A stretch of DNA of 64,000 bases from Eubacteriales bacterium (lineage in GTDB: Bacteria > Bacillota > Clostridia > Oscillospirales > Oscillospiraceae): contig JAUNNH010000002.1 of NCBI GenBank assembly GCA_030531505.1, forward strand, positions 113,281 to 177,280. The letters are read 5' to 3'. Each line of letters opens with the position of its first letter. Within the stretch, counting starts at the first letter, position 1. A model generated the notes under the pieces. That model saw only the letters and a list, made by a program, of their open reading frames with translations, was not told where the DNA came from and ran no database searches. Position numbers and translations under genes: made by a program. Below are positions 42,467 through 52,328 of the stretch, piece after piece.

Positions 42467-43552
42467 GTGGAACTCAGCGAGCGGAAAAAGAGAATACTGG
42501 CCGCGGTCGTGGACGAGTACATCCGCACCGCCGAGCCGGTCGGCAGCAAGGCCATCGCCGCGAGCGGCAGCCTGCACTGCTCCTCCGCCACGATCCGCAA
42601 CGAGCTGGCGGAGCTGGTCGCCCTGGGTTATCTCGAGCAGCCGCATACCTCTGCCGGGCGCGTCCCCACGCCGCTCGGCTACCGTATGTACGTCAACGAG
42701 CTCATGGAGAAGCAGAAGCTCTCCCTGGAGGAGACGGAGGAAATCAACCGCCGCCTCAACCAGAAGCTTCAGGAGTTGGATGACACGATCAGCGACGTGG
42801 GGCGTCTCGCCTCCCAGCTGACCGATTATCCGGCCCTCGCCATCACGGCGCAGAGCGCGGTGACCGTGCGGCGCTTCGACCTGATCTATGTCGACGCCAA
42901 CACCTTCATCATCGTGCTCACGCTCTCCAACGCCAGCGCGCGTTCCAAGTACGTGCATCTGCCGGTCTCGGTGGATCAGGAGCTGGTGCAGCGGCTCTCG
43001 AGCCTTTTCAACGCGAGCTTCACGAACATCACCGAGGAGGCCGTCACGCCGGTGCTGATCCATACCACCGAGCGCGCGGCGGACGACCGGCTGGGGCTCA
43101 CCGCCGTCATCTCCTCCTTCCTGATCACGGAGCTGCACGAGGCCAACACCCCCACCGCCTTCGTCACCGGGGAAAACCGGCTGCTCAGCCAGCCGGAGTT
43201 CCGCGACCCCGACAAGGCCCACAAGCTCATGAGCTACCTCTCCGGCGGCGGCTACATCCTGCCTCCCTCCGAGAGCATGGGTGCCGGGACCGACGAGGTC
43301 CGGGTCCTGATCGGGCCGGAGAATGTGGCCGAGGAGCTCAAGGATTCGAGCGTCGTGATCGCAAGCTACGACGCGGGCGACAACACCCGCGGGCTGATCG
43401 GCGTGGTCGGTCCCACCCGCATGGACTACTCCGCTGTGGCCGCGAAGCTCAGCTTTCTGGCCGCGGGCCTGTCCCGCCGTCTGGGCGGGGGCGAGGCGCC
43501 GCCGGAGGGCATGCACAACAAGCTGATCATCAAGAATCCGCGCGACAACTGA
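42467..43552 (+). CDS. hrcA: Heat-inducible transcription repressor HrcA
   Basis: A 361-residue HrcA. The N-terminal winged helix has RKKRILAAVVDEYIRTAEPVGSKAIA and SSATIRNELAELVALGYLEQPHTSAGRVPT, both nearly invariant in the family. GTG 42467 is chosen because GAGGTG lies a few bases upstream and the family starts with this VELSERKKRIL region. It binds the CIRCE site in its own leader and, with GroEL, controls chaperone synthesis. Confidence 0.95.
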   Translation: MELSERKKRILAAVVDEYIRTAEPVGSKAIAASGSLHCSSATIRNELAELVALGYLEQPHTSAGRVPTPLGYRMYVNELMEKQKLSLEETEEINRRLNQKLQELDDTISDVGRLASQLTDYPALAITAQSAVTVRRFDLIYVDANTFIIVLTLSNASARSKYVHLPVSVDQELVQRLSSLFNASFTNITEEAVTPVLIHTTERAADDRLGLTAVISSFLITELHEANTPTAFVTGENRLLSQPEFRDPDKAHKLMSYLSGGGYILPPSESMGAGTDEVRVLIGPENVAEELKDSSVVIASYDAGDNTRGLIGVVGPTRMDYSAVAAKLSFLAAGLSRRLGGGEAPPEGMHNKLIIKNPRDN

Positions 43553-43581
43553 GCGCGGGCCGATAAAAGGGAGTAAACGAA

Positions 43582-44169
43582 ATGGACGAAGAGAAGAAGG
43601 AAGCGCCGCAGACCGCGGACGCGCCGGAGCAGGAGGCTCCCGCGGCGGAGACGCCGGCGGAGGAGCCGGAGAAGAAAACCGACAAAAAGGATAAAAAGAA
43701 AGATAAAAAGAAGGACGGCGACCGCAGCGCCGAGCAGATCGCCGAACTCACGGCCCAGCTCGCCGCCGCGAACGACCGGTACCTGCGCATCTGCGCGGAG
43801 TACGACAATTTCCGCCGCCGCAGCCAGAAGGAAAAGGACGGGCTCTACGGCGACATCAAGGCCGACACGATCCAGAAGTTCCTGCCGGTCTACGACAACC
43901 TCGAGCGCGCTCTGAAGCAGGGCACCGAGGACGAGGCCTACCGCAAGGGCGTGGAGATGATCATGACGCAGTTCGAGTCGACGCTCGAAAAGCTCGGCGT
44001 CACGGTGATCGAGTCGCTTGGCCAGACCTTTGATCCGGCTCTGCACAACGCCGTCATGCATGTGGACGACGAGGCGAAGGGCGAGAATGAGATTATCGAG
44101 GTCTTTCAGCAGGGCTTCAAACTCGGCGAGAAGGTCATCCGCTTTGCGATGGTAAAGGTCGCAAACTGA
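43582..44169 (+). CDS. grpE: Nucleotide exchange factor GrpE
   Basis: A 195-residue GrpE. A low-complexity N-terminus rich in Lys, Glu and Asp (1-50) precedes the long coiled-coil helix and the beta domain (AEYDNFRRRSQKEKDG, FLPVYDNLERAL, FDPALHNAVMHV, KVIRFAMVKVAN). It stimulates ADP release from DnaK. It is 29 bp after hrcA; a structured repeat separates it from dnaK. Confidence 0.95.
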   Translation: MDEEKKEAPQTADAPEQEAPAAETPAEEPEKKTDKKDKKKDKKKDGDRSAEQIAELTAQLAAANDRYLRICAEYDNFRRRSQKEKDGLYGDIKADTIQKFLPVYDNLERALKQGTEDEAYRKGVEMIMTQFESTLEKLGVTVIESLGQTFDPALHNAVMHVDDEAKGENEIIEVFQQGFKLGEKVIRFAMVKVAN

Positions 44170-44261
44170 GCCGCTTTGAGAGGCAGAGCCTTTCAAAGCA
44201 AAAGGAGAGCGCTCCGCTCTCCGCCTCATGGGCGCAAGCGCCCATTCGACAGTCGCTTCGC

Positions 44262-44350
44262 GAGAAGAGTTTTTTCGACGTACACGCCGCCGAAAAAACA
44301 GATTCAATAGATTTTCCGCCGTGCGCGGTGGAAAACTCTGCGAGACCATT
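44262..44350 (+). repeat. Structured intergenic repeat, copy A (before dnaK)
   Basis: Copy A shares GAGAAGAG, GTACACGCC, GCCGTGCGCGG and AAAACTCTGCGAG with copy B at 46366-46453. It folds into two hairpins: GTTTTTTCG/CGAAAAAAC and a TTTTCCGCC/GGTGGAAAA stem. It is preceded by small hairpins (GGAGAGCG/CGCTCTCC; GGGCG/CGCCC) and followed by TATAACAGC-TTCG-GCTGTTATA. The whole 254-bp gap between grpE and dnaK has no gene. Confidence 0.7.
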
Positions 44351-44423
44351 CTGCTTATAACAGCTTCGGCTGTTATAGATATAAAAAAGTAAAAAAATAT
44401 TGAAGATACAGGAGGACATTATC

Positions 44424-46280
<1,857 letters not shown>

Positions 46281-46365
46281 AGCTCCTTAAAAAGGCCGAA
46301 GGCCTTTCCAAGGAAGGGGCTGCAGCCCGCTGCGCGCACTCGCGGCGCTCGCACACTGACGGGCT

Positions 46366-46453
46366 GAGAAGAGTTTTTCCCGAGGTACACGCCCCCGGGA
46401 AAAACGATTCCAATGAGTTTTCGCCGTGCGCGGCGAAAACTCTGCGAGGCCAT
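46366..46453 (+). repeat. Structured intergenic repeat, copy B (after dnaK)
   Basis: Copy B of the element before dnaK. Its first hairpin is GTTTTTCCCG/CGGGAAAAAC where copy A has GTTTTTTCG/CGAAAAAAC; the second is GTTTTCGCC/GGCGAAAAC where A has TTTTCCGCC/GGTGGAAAA. The changes in each arm are matched in the other. A dnaK-terminator-like AAAGGCCGAAGGCCTTT lies before it and a GGCGGG/CCCGCC hairpin (about 46475-46507) after it. Confidence 0.7.
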
Positions 46454-46539
46454 TTCTTCCCTTTCACATGATGCGGCTGAGGCGGGACTCTTCCCGCCTC
46501 AAAGCCGCGTAAAAAAGACTTCTTCATCAGGAGAATCCT

Positions 46540-47685
46540 ATGGCAGAGAAACGTGATTACTACGAGGTGCTCGGCGTTGACAAGAGCGCCACGCAGGACG
46601 AGCTCAAAAAAGCATACCGCAAGATCGCCAAGGAGAACCACCCCGATCAGCACCCCGGCGACAAAGCCTGTGAGGAGCGTTTCAAAGAGGCCAATGAGGC
46701 CTATGAGATCCTCTCCGACCCGGACAAGCGCCAGAAGTACGACCAGTTCGGCCACGCGGCCTTCGATCCCAGCGCCGGCTATGGCGCGGGCGACTTCGGG
46801 GGCTTCGGCGGCTTCGACGGCTTCGACGACATTTTCGGCGGCGGCGGCTTCGGCGACATCTTCTCGAGTATCTTCGGCGGCGGCGCCCAGACCCGCAACC
46901 CCAACGCCCCGCGCCGCGGCGACGACGTGCGCGCCACGCTGAACATCAGCTTTGAGGAGGCCGCCTTCGGCTGCGAGAAGGAGGTCACCGCGCCGCGCAT
47001 CGAGACCTGCCCCGACTGCAAGGGCACCGGCTGCGCGCCCGGCACCACCGCCGAGACCTGCCCCGACTGCCACGGCAGCGGCACCGTCCGCACCACGCAG
47101 CGCACGCCCTTCGGCATGGCCCAGTCCACCGGCCCGTGTCAGAAGTGCCGGGGCAGCGGCAAGATCATCCACCAGCCCTGCAAGACCTGCCGCGGCATGG
47201 GCAAGATCCGCCGCAACCACAAGCTGACCGTGAAGGTCCCCGCCGGCATCGACGACGGGCAGGCCATCCCGATTTCCGGCTGCGGCAACGCCGGCGCAAA
47301 CGGCGGCCCTGCGGGGGATCTGCTCGTGGGCGTGATCGTGCGTCCGCACCCGATCTTCGAGCGCGAGGGCACGAGCGTGTACATGGAACAGGAGATCAGC
47401 TACGCCCAGGCCGCGCTCGGCGCGGAGGTCGAGATCCCGACCCTCGACGGCAAGGTGAAGCTCACCATCCCCGAGGGCACCCAGCCCGGCGCGGTGTTCC
47501 GCATGCGCGGGCGCGGCATCCCCTCCCTGCGCGGGGGCGGACGCGGCGACCAGTTTGTGAGCATCAAAATGGCGGTCCCGCGTAATCTCACGGGCACGCA
47601 GAAGGAGCTGCTGCGGCAGTTCGCCGCCTCGATGGGCGAGCTGGACTCCGGCAAGAGCGGCCTCTTCGGAAAGAAAAAGAGATAG
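46540..47685 (+). CDS. dnaJ: Chaperone DnaJ (Hsp40)
   Basis: A 381-residue type I DnaJ: J domain (5-70) with HPD at 34-36, Gly/Phe-rich linker (about 77-125), four CxxCxGxG zinc repeats (CPDCKGTG, CPDCHGSG, CQKCRGSG, CKTCRGMG) and the C-terminal substrate domains with GDLLVGVIVRPHPIF. It stimulates DnaK's ATPase. The stop TAG at 47683 shares its TA with the left end of an inserted structured element. Confidence 0.96.
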   Translation: MAEKRDYYEVLGVDKSATQDELKKAYRKIAKENHPDQHPGDKACEERFKEANEAYEILSDPDKRQKYDQFGHAAFDPSAGYGAGDFGGFGGFDGFDDIFGGGGFGDIFSSIFGGGAQTRNPNAPRRGDDVRATLNISFEEAAFGCEKEVTAPRIETCPDCKGTGCAPGTTAETCPDCHGSGTVRTTQRTPFGMAQSTGPCQKCRGSGKIIHQPCKTCRGMGKIRRNHKLTVKVPAGIDDGQAIPISGCGNAGANGGPAGDLLVGVIVRPHPIFEREGTSVYMEQEISYAQAALGAEVEIPTLDGKVKLTIPEGTQPGAVFRMRGRGIPSLRGGGRGDQFVSIKMAVPRNLTGTQKELLRQFAASMGELDSGKSGLFGKKKR

Positions 47686-47960
47686 CCTGACGGCGCCAAT
47701 CCGAACACGCCTCTCAGCGGCCTTTTTCGGTGCTTTTTGCCTTGTCCTCCTCGCCTTGCGCCAGCAAGGCTTCGTCGTCCGCAACAAAAATCCCTCGAAA
47801 AATTCTCGCTGAGAGGTGCCTTGCAGTTTTGACGGAGCCAATTTTCGTCAAGACAAGGAAAAGGGCGCAGAGAATACTTTGTGTATTGTCAAGTCCTTTG
47901 ACGCGGAATTGGCGGAAATTGGCCCGTCAAAACCGTGTTCGAATTGGCGCCATCAGGCTA
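47683..47960 (-). mobile_element. TA-flanked structured MITE-like element, copy 2
   Basis: A 278-bp non-coding element with inverted ends of about 27 bp (TAGCCTGAcGGCGCCAAT type, one to two differences) and TA on both sides. It is homologous, in reverse orientation, to 16380-16658. Shared blocks include CCCTCGAAAAAT, CGGTGCTTTTTGCC-like and GTTTTGACGG-type stretches. The stems correspond: 47826-47844 with 47916-47933, 47710-47719 with 47807-47816, and 47753-47770 as tetraloop hairpin. No transposase is present. Confidence 0.82.
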
Positions 47961-47990
47961 GCCTGACGGCGTAAACCAGTGCATACTATA

Positions 47991-48034
47991 ACAGGAAACG
48001 GCATGACGCGAACGTCATGCCGTTTCCTGTTTTC
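47991..48034. terminator. Terminator between dnaJ and the nucleoside kinase
   Basis: An 18-bp perfect stem: 47991-48008 with 48013-48030 around CGAA, followed by TTTTC on the plus strand. It ends the heat-shock operon and may also serve the convergent minus-strand genes. Confidence 0.85.
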
Positions 48035-48076
48035 TGCTTTTCAGCCTCGAATTTGTTATCCTGTCGGGGAACGGGA

Positions 48077-49012
48077 TCAATACTCGTAGATCCCGCCGCC
48101 GATGAATTCGCGGATCATCGCGTCCGGAGCGACCAGCTCCTCGTCGATATGGCCGAAGAGCTGAAGGGCCGGCAGTACCTGCCGCAGCTCCTCATAGCGT
48201 TCGATGCCCTCGGGCACGGACTGGAAGAGCTGGGTGGCGACGGCGTTAAAGACCGGCAGCTCATAGGGGAAGGCGGTGTCGAAGCGGAAGTCCGCCTTGT
48301 TTTTGAAGGGCGAGATATGCAGGCGCTCGCCGCGGCGGACGTTGGCCCACATGGCGAGCGTCTCCTTCGGGTCGGTGCCGCGGAACTTGAAGTCGCGCAC
48401 CATGCGCCGCACCAGGCGGAACCAGGTGCTCTTGAAGACCTGCCGCCCCTGGAAAACCACGTTCGAGCTTGCGGAAATATAGAGCTTGAAGGCCTCGGGA
48501 TGGCGGTCGGTGATGGCGTCGTTGAGCGCGTGGATGCCCTCGAAGATGACTACCTCATCCGGTTTGAGCTTGATGGACTTGGAGGGCTCCTGAATGCGCA
48601 TCCGGCGGGAAAACTCATATTTGGGCACGTAGATGCGCTCCCCGCGGCTGAGGCGGGTGAAATGGTCGTTGAGCAGCTCCATGTCGAGGCAGAGCGGCGA
48701 TTCGAGGTCGTAGTCGCCCTCGGGCGTGCGGGGCGTGGTCTCGGGCGAGACGGTGGTGAAATAGTCGTCCATGCCCACGTAGTGCGTGCCGACGCCGCGC
48801 TCGTTGAGCGCCTCGGCGATCTTCATGGCCGTGGTGGTCTTGCCGGAGCCGGAGGGCCCGGAGAGCAGCACGATGGGGCTGTTCTTCTTGTTCTCGATGA
48901 TCCGCTCGGCGGCCTCGGTCACCTTGGCGAGATACTGCGCATCGCCTTCGGCGAGAAAGCCCTTCGGGTCGGAGACGGTTTTGAAATTGATGTCGCTCAG
49001 CTGCAGATCCAT
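48077..49012 (-). CDS. Nucleoside (uridine) kinase family protein
   Basis: A 311-residue P-loop kinase related to uridine kinase/phosphoribulokinase. Walker A is LSGPSGSGKTT (about 48-58), HYVGMDDYF follows, and VVIFEGIHAL is the Walker-B-like strand. The C-terminal half is longer than in uridine kinase (about 210), as in the clostridial nucleoside-kinase group that sometimes carries an extra N-terminal TGS domain; that domain is absent here. It starts two bases after the stop of hemZ and is co-transcribed with it. Confidence 0.78.
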   Translation of the reverse strand: MDLQLSDINFKTVSDPKGFLAEGDAQYLAKVTEAAERIIENKKNSPIVLLSGPSGSGKTTTAMKIAEALNERGVGTHYVGMDDYFTTVSPETTPRTPEGDYDLESPLCLDMELLNDHFTRLSRGERIYVPKYEFSRRMRIQEPSKSIKLKPDEVVIFEGIHALNDAITDRHPEAFKLYISASSNVVFQGRQVFKSTWFRLVRRMVRDFKFRGTDPKETLAMWANVRRGERLHISPFKNKADFRFDTAFPYELPVFNAVATQLFQSVPEGIERYEELRQVLPALQLFGHIDEELVAPDAMIREFIGGGIYEY

Positions 49013-49014
49013 GG

Positions 49015-50499
49015 TCAGTCCTCCTTCAATACAGTGTGATGGAAAGCGGCGATCTGCGCCTTGTCGGCACAGGTCTTTTCGATGTTCTCGATATACTCCA
49101 GGGGGTATTTCGGCGCCATGAGACGGATGTTGCGCCCGCCGTCATGGCGGATGAGCTTGGTGGAGCCGCCCCCGCCCATGGCGAGGATACTGCAGAGCTC
49201 CTCCATGATGCAGATGTTGTACAGGTTTTCGTATCCGGGCTTTGCCCAGCCGACGTTTTCAAAACCGCCGGACATGAACTTCTGCCGGTAGAGATAGTAG
49301 GGGGCGTAGCCCGCCTCACGCAGCCGGGCGTTTGCCATATCCAGCATGCGCCCCACATCCTCGGCCGAGGGGAGCGGTGTGCCCTCCAGGGTGATGCGCG
49401 AGCCCTTCTTGAGGCTCAGCGTGTGGACGGTGATGTTCTCCGGCGCGAGGGCGAGCACGCGCTCCAGCGTTTCGGAAAAGCCCGCCACGCTGTCGGCGGG
49501 GAGGCCGGCGATCAGGTCCATGTTGACAGCAAAGCCTCCGACCGTGCGCACCGTACCCAGCGCCTCTTCCACCGCTGCGGCCGTGTGCCGCCGACCGATG
49601 GCCTCCAGCACGGCGTCCGACATGGTCTGGGGGTTCACGCTCACGCGGCCCACGCCGTGTGCGCGCAGCACGCGCAGCCGCTCGGGCGTGATGGTGTCGG
49701 GCCGCCCGGCCTCCACGGTGTATTCCCGCAGCGCAGAGAGATCGAACGCCGTCTCCAGCAGCGTGCAGAGGCGCTCCAGCTCCTCCGCCGAGAGGGTGGT
49801 GGGCGTGCCGCCGCCCATATAGATCGAGACGACGCGCAGACCCAGCGCTCTGACCTGCTCGGCCGTAGCTTCGATCTCCCGCTCGAGGGCGCTTAGAAAG
49901 GGCGCGATGAGCTTCATGCTCTTCTCCACCGATTGGCTGACGAAGCTGCAGTAGGCGCAGCGGGTGGGGCAGAAGGGGATGCCGATATAGAGGCAGACGT
50001 CCCGCTCGGTGAGGGAGCGCTTCGCGGCGAGCGTGTGGCGGCTGGCGTCGAGGCAGAGCGCGGCCCGCTCGGGCGAGACGCGGTACTCCTCCCGAAACTG
50101 CCGCAGCGCCTCCTCCTCGCCGAGACCCTGCTCGAGCAGCGCGGCCAGGAGCTTCCCGGGCCGCACGCCGGTGAGCGCGCCCCAGACCGGCTCCGCCACG
50201 CCGGAGGCGAGCGCCGCACGGTACATCGCGTTTTTCACCAGCCGCTGACAGATCCGGTCGCGCCCGAGCTTATCTCCCAGACAGCTGTTGGAGGTAGAGG
50301 CCCGCCCACAGAAGCGCTCCGCTCCGCGGCGGTAGACACAGGCCGCCGTCGTGCGCTGCCGCCCACTGCACAGCGAGATCTCCATCCGCTCGCCGCTCGG
50401 CCGTCCCTCGGGATAAACCGGGCGCTCGTGGGGGAAGAGGGTCAGGAGCATCTGCTCCACGGCATATTTGTATTCGTGGCCGCTGAGATATAAACGCAT
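49015..50499 (-). CDS. hemZ: Coproporphyrinogen dehydrogenase-like radical SAM protein HemZ
   Basis: A 494-residue radical SAM protein of the HemZ type. The 4Fe-4S motif is CPTRCAYC (C177, C181, C184), preceded by a 165-residue N-terminal domain and followed by YMGGGTPTTLS, NPQTMSDAVLEAIGRRH and NMDLIAGLP. Family members resemble HemN; true coproporphyrinogen oxidation is not proven for HemZ. No other heme genes are nearby. It is first in a two-gene unit with the nucleoside kinase. Confidence 0.87.
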   Translation of the reverse strand: MRLYLSGHEYKYAVEQMLLTLFPHERPVYPEGRPSGERMEISLCSGRQRTTAACVYRRGAERFCGRASTSNSCLGDKLGRDRICQRLVKNAMYRAALASGVAEPVWGALTGVRPGKLLAALLEQGLGEEEALRQFREEYRVSPERAALCLDASRHTLAAKRSLTERDVCLYIGIPFCPTRCAYCSFVSQSVEKSMKLIAPFLSALEREIEATAEQVRALGLRVVSIYMGGGTPTTLSAEELERLCTLLETAFDLSALREYTVEAGRPDTITPERLRVLRAHGVGRVSVNPQTMSDAVLEAIGRRHTAAAVEEALGTVRTVGGFAVNMDLIAGLPADSVAGFSETLERVLALAPENITVHTLSLKKGSRITLEGTPLPSAEDVGRMLDMANARLREAGYAPYYLYRQKFMSGGFENVGWAKPGYENLYNICIMEELCSILAMGGGGSTKLIRHDGGRNIRLMAPKYPLEYIENIEKTCADKAQIAAFHHTVLKED

Positions 50500-50531
50500 G
50501 AGGGCTCATCCTTACCGATCATGATGTTCTC

Positions 50532-50560
50532 ATTATATCAGACACCGCGGGGCTTGACAA
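50532..50560 (-). promoter_or_regulatory. Promoter of hemZ
   Basis: Minus-strand TTGTCA (50555-50560), 17 bp, TATAAT (50532-50537). Confidence 0.75.
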
Positions 50561-50632
50561 TGAGAAACGACGTCGGCGACCTGCGTTTTTTCAGCAGCCG
50601 TACGGCTTGATATAAAATTTACATCTGCGCCC

Positions 50633-50661
50633 TTGCGCCTTTTTCGGAAACATGGTAGACT
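50633..50661 (+). promoter_or_regulatory. Promoter of the small P-loop gene
   Basis: TTGCGC (50633-50638), 17 bp, TAGACT (50656-50661). Confidence 0.5.
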
Positions 50662-50705
50662 ACACACAAGGACCGAACAACTTTTGATAAGGAGCGTATT
50701 GCGAC

Positions 50706-51119
50706 ATGCTGAAACTGATCATGGGCCTCAAGGGGTCCGGCAAGACCAAGCGCCTGGTGGATATGGTGCGCGATGCGGTGAACGAGGAGTCGGGCGACGT
50801 GGTCGTCATCGAAAAGGAGCGCAAGCTCACCTTCGACATCCCCTATCAGGCGCGTCTGATCGACGCCGGGAATTACGACATCGGCAGTTATGAATTCCTC
50901 AAGGGGATCATCTGCGGTGTCCACGCCGGGAACTATGACATCACCCATTTCTTCATCGACAACTTCTACAAGCTTGTCAACGACAAGTCACCCGAGGAGC
51001 TGGAGAGTTTTATGGCCTGGCTCAACAAGTTCTCCGAGCAGGAGAAGATCAGCTTCGTGGTCAGTGTCTCCGCCGATGTGGAGAGCGTACCCGAGAGCGT
51101 TCGGAAGTTCGTGATCTGA
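50706..51119 (+). CDS. Small P-loop ATPase-like protein
   Basis: A 137-residue cytoplasmic protein with Walker A GLKGSGKT at 7-14 right at the start, and FFIDNFYKLV in a Walker-B-like position near residue 80. SADVESVPESVRKFVI closes it. It is too short for a full kinase; small conserved clostridial proteins of this kind have no assigned role. It is a single-gene unit between its own promoter and a bidirectional terminator. Confidence 0.72.
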   Translation: MLKLIMGLKGSGKTKRLVDMVRDAVNEESGDVVVIEKERKLTFDIPYQARLIDAGNYDIGSYEFLKGIICGVHAGNYDITHFFIDNFYKLVNDKSPEELESFMAWLNKFSEQEKISFVVSVSADVESVPESVRKFVI

Positions 51120-51145
51120 GAAAAGCATCCGATCCGTATAACAGC

Positions 51146-51178
51146 AAAAAGGGCTGCGGCATAGCCGCAGCCCTTTTT
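51146..51178. terminator. Bidirectional terminator
   Basis: GGGCTGCGGC (51151-51160) and GCCGCAGCCC (51164-51173) with a three-base loop, flanked by AAAAA and TTTTT; used by the P-loop gene (+) and the DegV gene (-). Confidence 0.88.
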
Positions 51179-51190
51179 ACTTTGTGCATA

Positions 51191-52162
51191 TCAGATCTTT
51201 TCCCGCAGCTTGTGGAGGGTGTCGCTCGCGGCCTCGCCGGCCTTGGCGACGGCCTGCTTCATCAGCCCCGCGATGCTTCCGCCGTCGTAGCTGCGCACGC
51301 CCTCCTCGCTCTCGAAAAAGAGCGCGAGCGCGCCTGGCCCGACATAGGAGCCGGTCACCGGCTCATACTCCACGGTCAGGATCTCACGCGGCGGGCGGTT
51401 TGCCCGCAGCATGTCGGCCAGCTCTCTGGCCTCGGCCTTACAGCCGGCCTCCACGATACCGACGAGCTGCTTCTCCGGCTCGACGGCGAGCTTGTCGTAC
51501 ATCTGCGCGAGGGTCTTGATGGACTGCTTCCGTCCGCGCACCTTGGCGAAGGCGACGATCTTGCCCTCCTCGTTGCCCTTGAGGATGGGTTTGATCTGCA
51601 GGACGGTGCCGATCATGGCCGAGACGTTCGAGAGGCGGCCGCCGCGCTTGAGGTGCATCAGGTCGTCCACCGTAAAGACGTTGAACATCCGCTCGCTCGC
51701 AAGCTTCAGCCGCGCCGCGGCGAGTGTGGTGTTCACGCCTTCGTCGCGCATCTTTGCCGCCTGCAGGGCAATCAGCCCCTCGCCCAGAGCCGCGCCGCGG
51801 GTGTCGATGACCTCGACGCGCCGCGCGGGATAGTTCTCCATGAGCTCGGCGGCGGCGATGCAGGCCGACTGGCAGGAGCCGGAGATGCCGGAGGACATCG
51901 CGACATAGATGACGTCCTTTCCCTCCTTCAGACAGGGCTCAAAGCAATCCGCATAGGCCTGCGGTGTGATCTGCGAGGTCGTCACGCGCAGTCCCTTCCG
52001 GATACGTTCATAATAGGCATCCCCGTCAAAGGCCTCGGTATCGAGGCAATGGTGCTCTTCCCCCTCGTAGTAATAGGAGAAGGGGAGCTCCAGAATACCG
52101 TTTTCCCGGATCAGCGGGGTCGGCAGATTGGACGAGGTATCGGTTACGACAACAAAGCTCAT
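51191..52162 (-). CDS. DegV-family fatty-acid-binding protein
   Basis: A 323-residue DegV protein: VVTDTSSNLP near the start, TSQITPQAY, VIYVAMSSGISGSCQSA and VIDTRGAALGEGL are the family's ligand-pocket segments. Related proteins (FakB) present fatty acids to the kinase FakA; whether this copy does so is not shown, and no fakA is adjacent. The length is slightly above the usual 280-290. Confidence 0.85.
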   Translation of the reverse strand: MSFVVVTDTSSNLPTPLIRENGILELPFSYYYEGEEHHCLDTEAFDGDAYYERIRKGLRVTTSQITPQAYADCFEPCLKEGKDVIYVAMSSGISGSCQSACIAAAELMENYPARRVEVIDTRGAALGEGLIALQAAKMRDEGVNTTLAAARLKLASERMFNVFTVDDLMHLKRGGRLSNVSAMIGTVLQIKPILKGNEEGKIVAFAKVRGRKQSIKTLAQMYDKLAVEPEKQLVGIVEAGCKAEARELADMLRANRPPREILTVEYEPVTGSYVGPGALALFFESEEGVRSYDGGSIAGLMKQAVAKAGEAASDTLHKLREKI

Positions 52163-52257
52163 ATGTATATACTCCTCCTTGCCCGTTGTACGGGTCCTAT
52201 TCTACCCCATTGGGTCGAAAAGAGCAAGCTACGCGGTCTGCGCTGCGCTCCACAGGC

Positions 52258-52285
52258 GGTAGAGCGCGGAAAAATGCGCTCTACC
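52258..52285 (-). terminator. Hairpin between pepF and the DegV gene
   Basis: GGTAGAGCGC and GCGCTCTACC form a perfect 10-bp stem with an eight-base loop. There is no clear U-tract on the minus strand, so termination is only possible. Confidence 0.4.
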
Positions 52286-52328
52286 CGGAGTAGAATCCCT
52301 TGCGTGAAGCGCCTTTGCGGCGTTCGGC

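Noticed and set aside
44350-44423. Second CIRCE site before dnaK
   Set aside because: No TTAGCACTC/GAGTGCTAA match is present; only the hairpin TATAACAGC-TTCG-GCTGTTATA.
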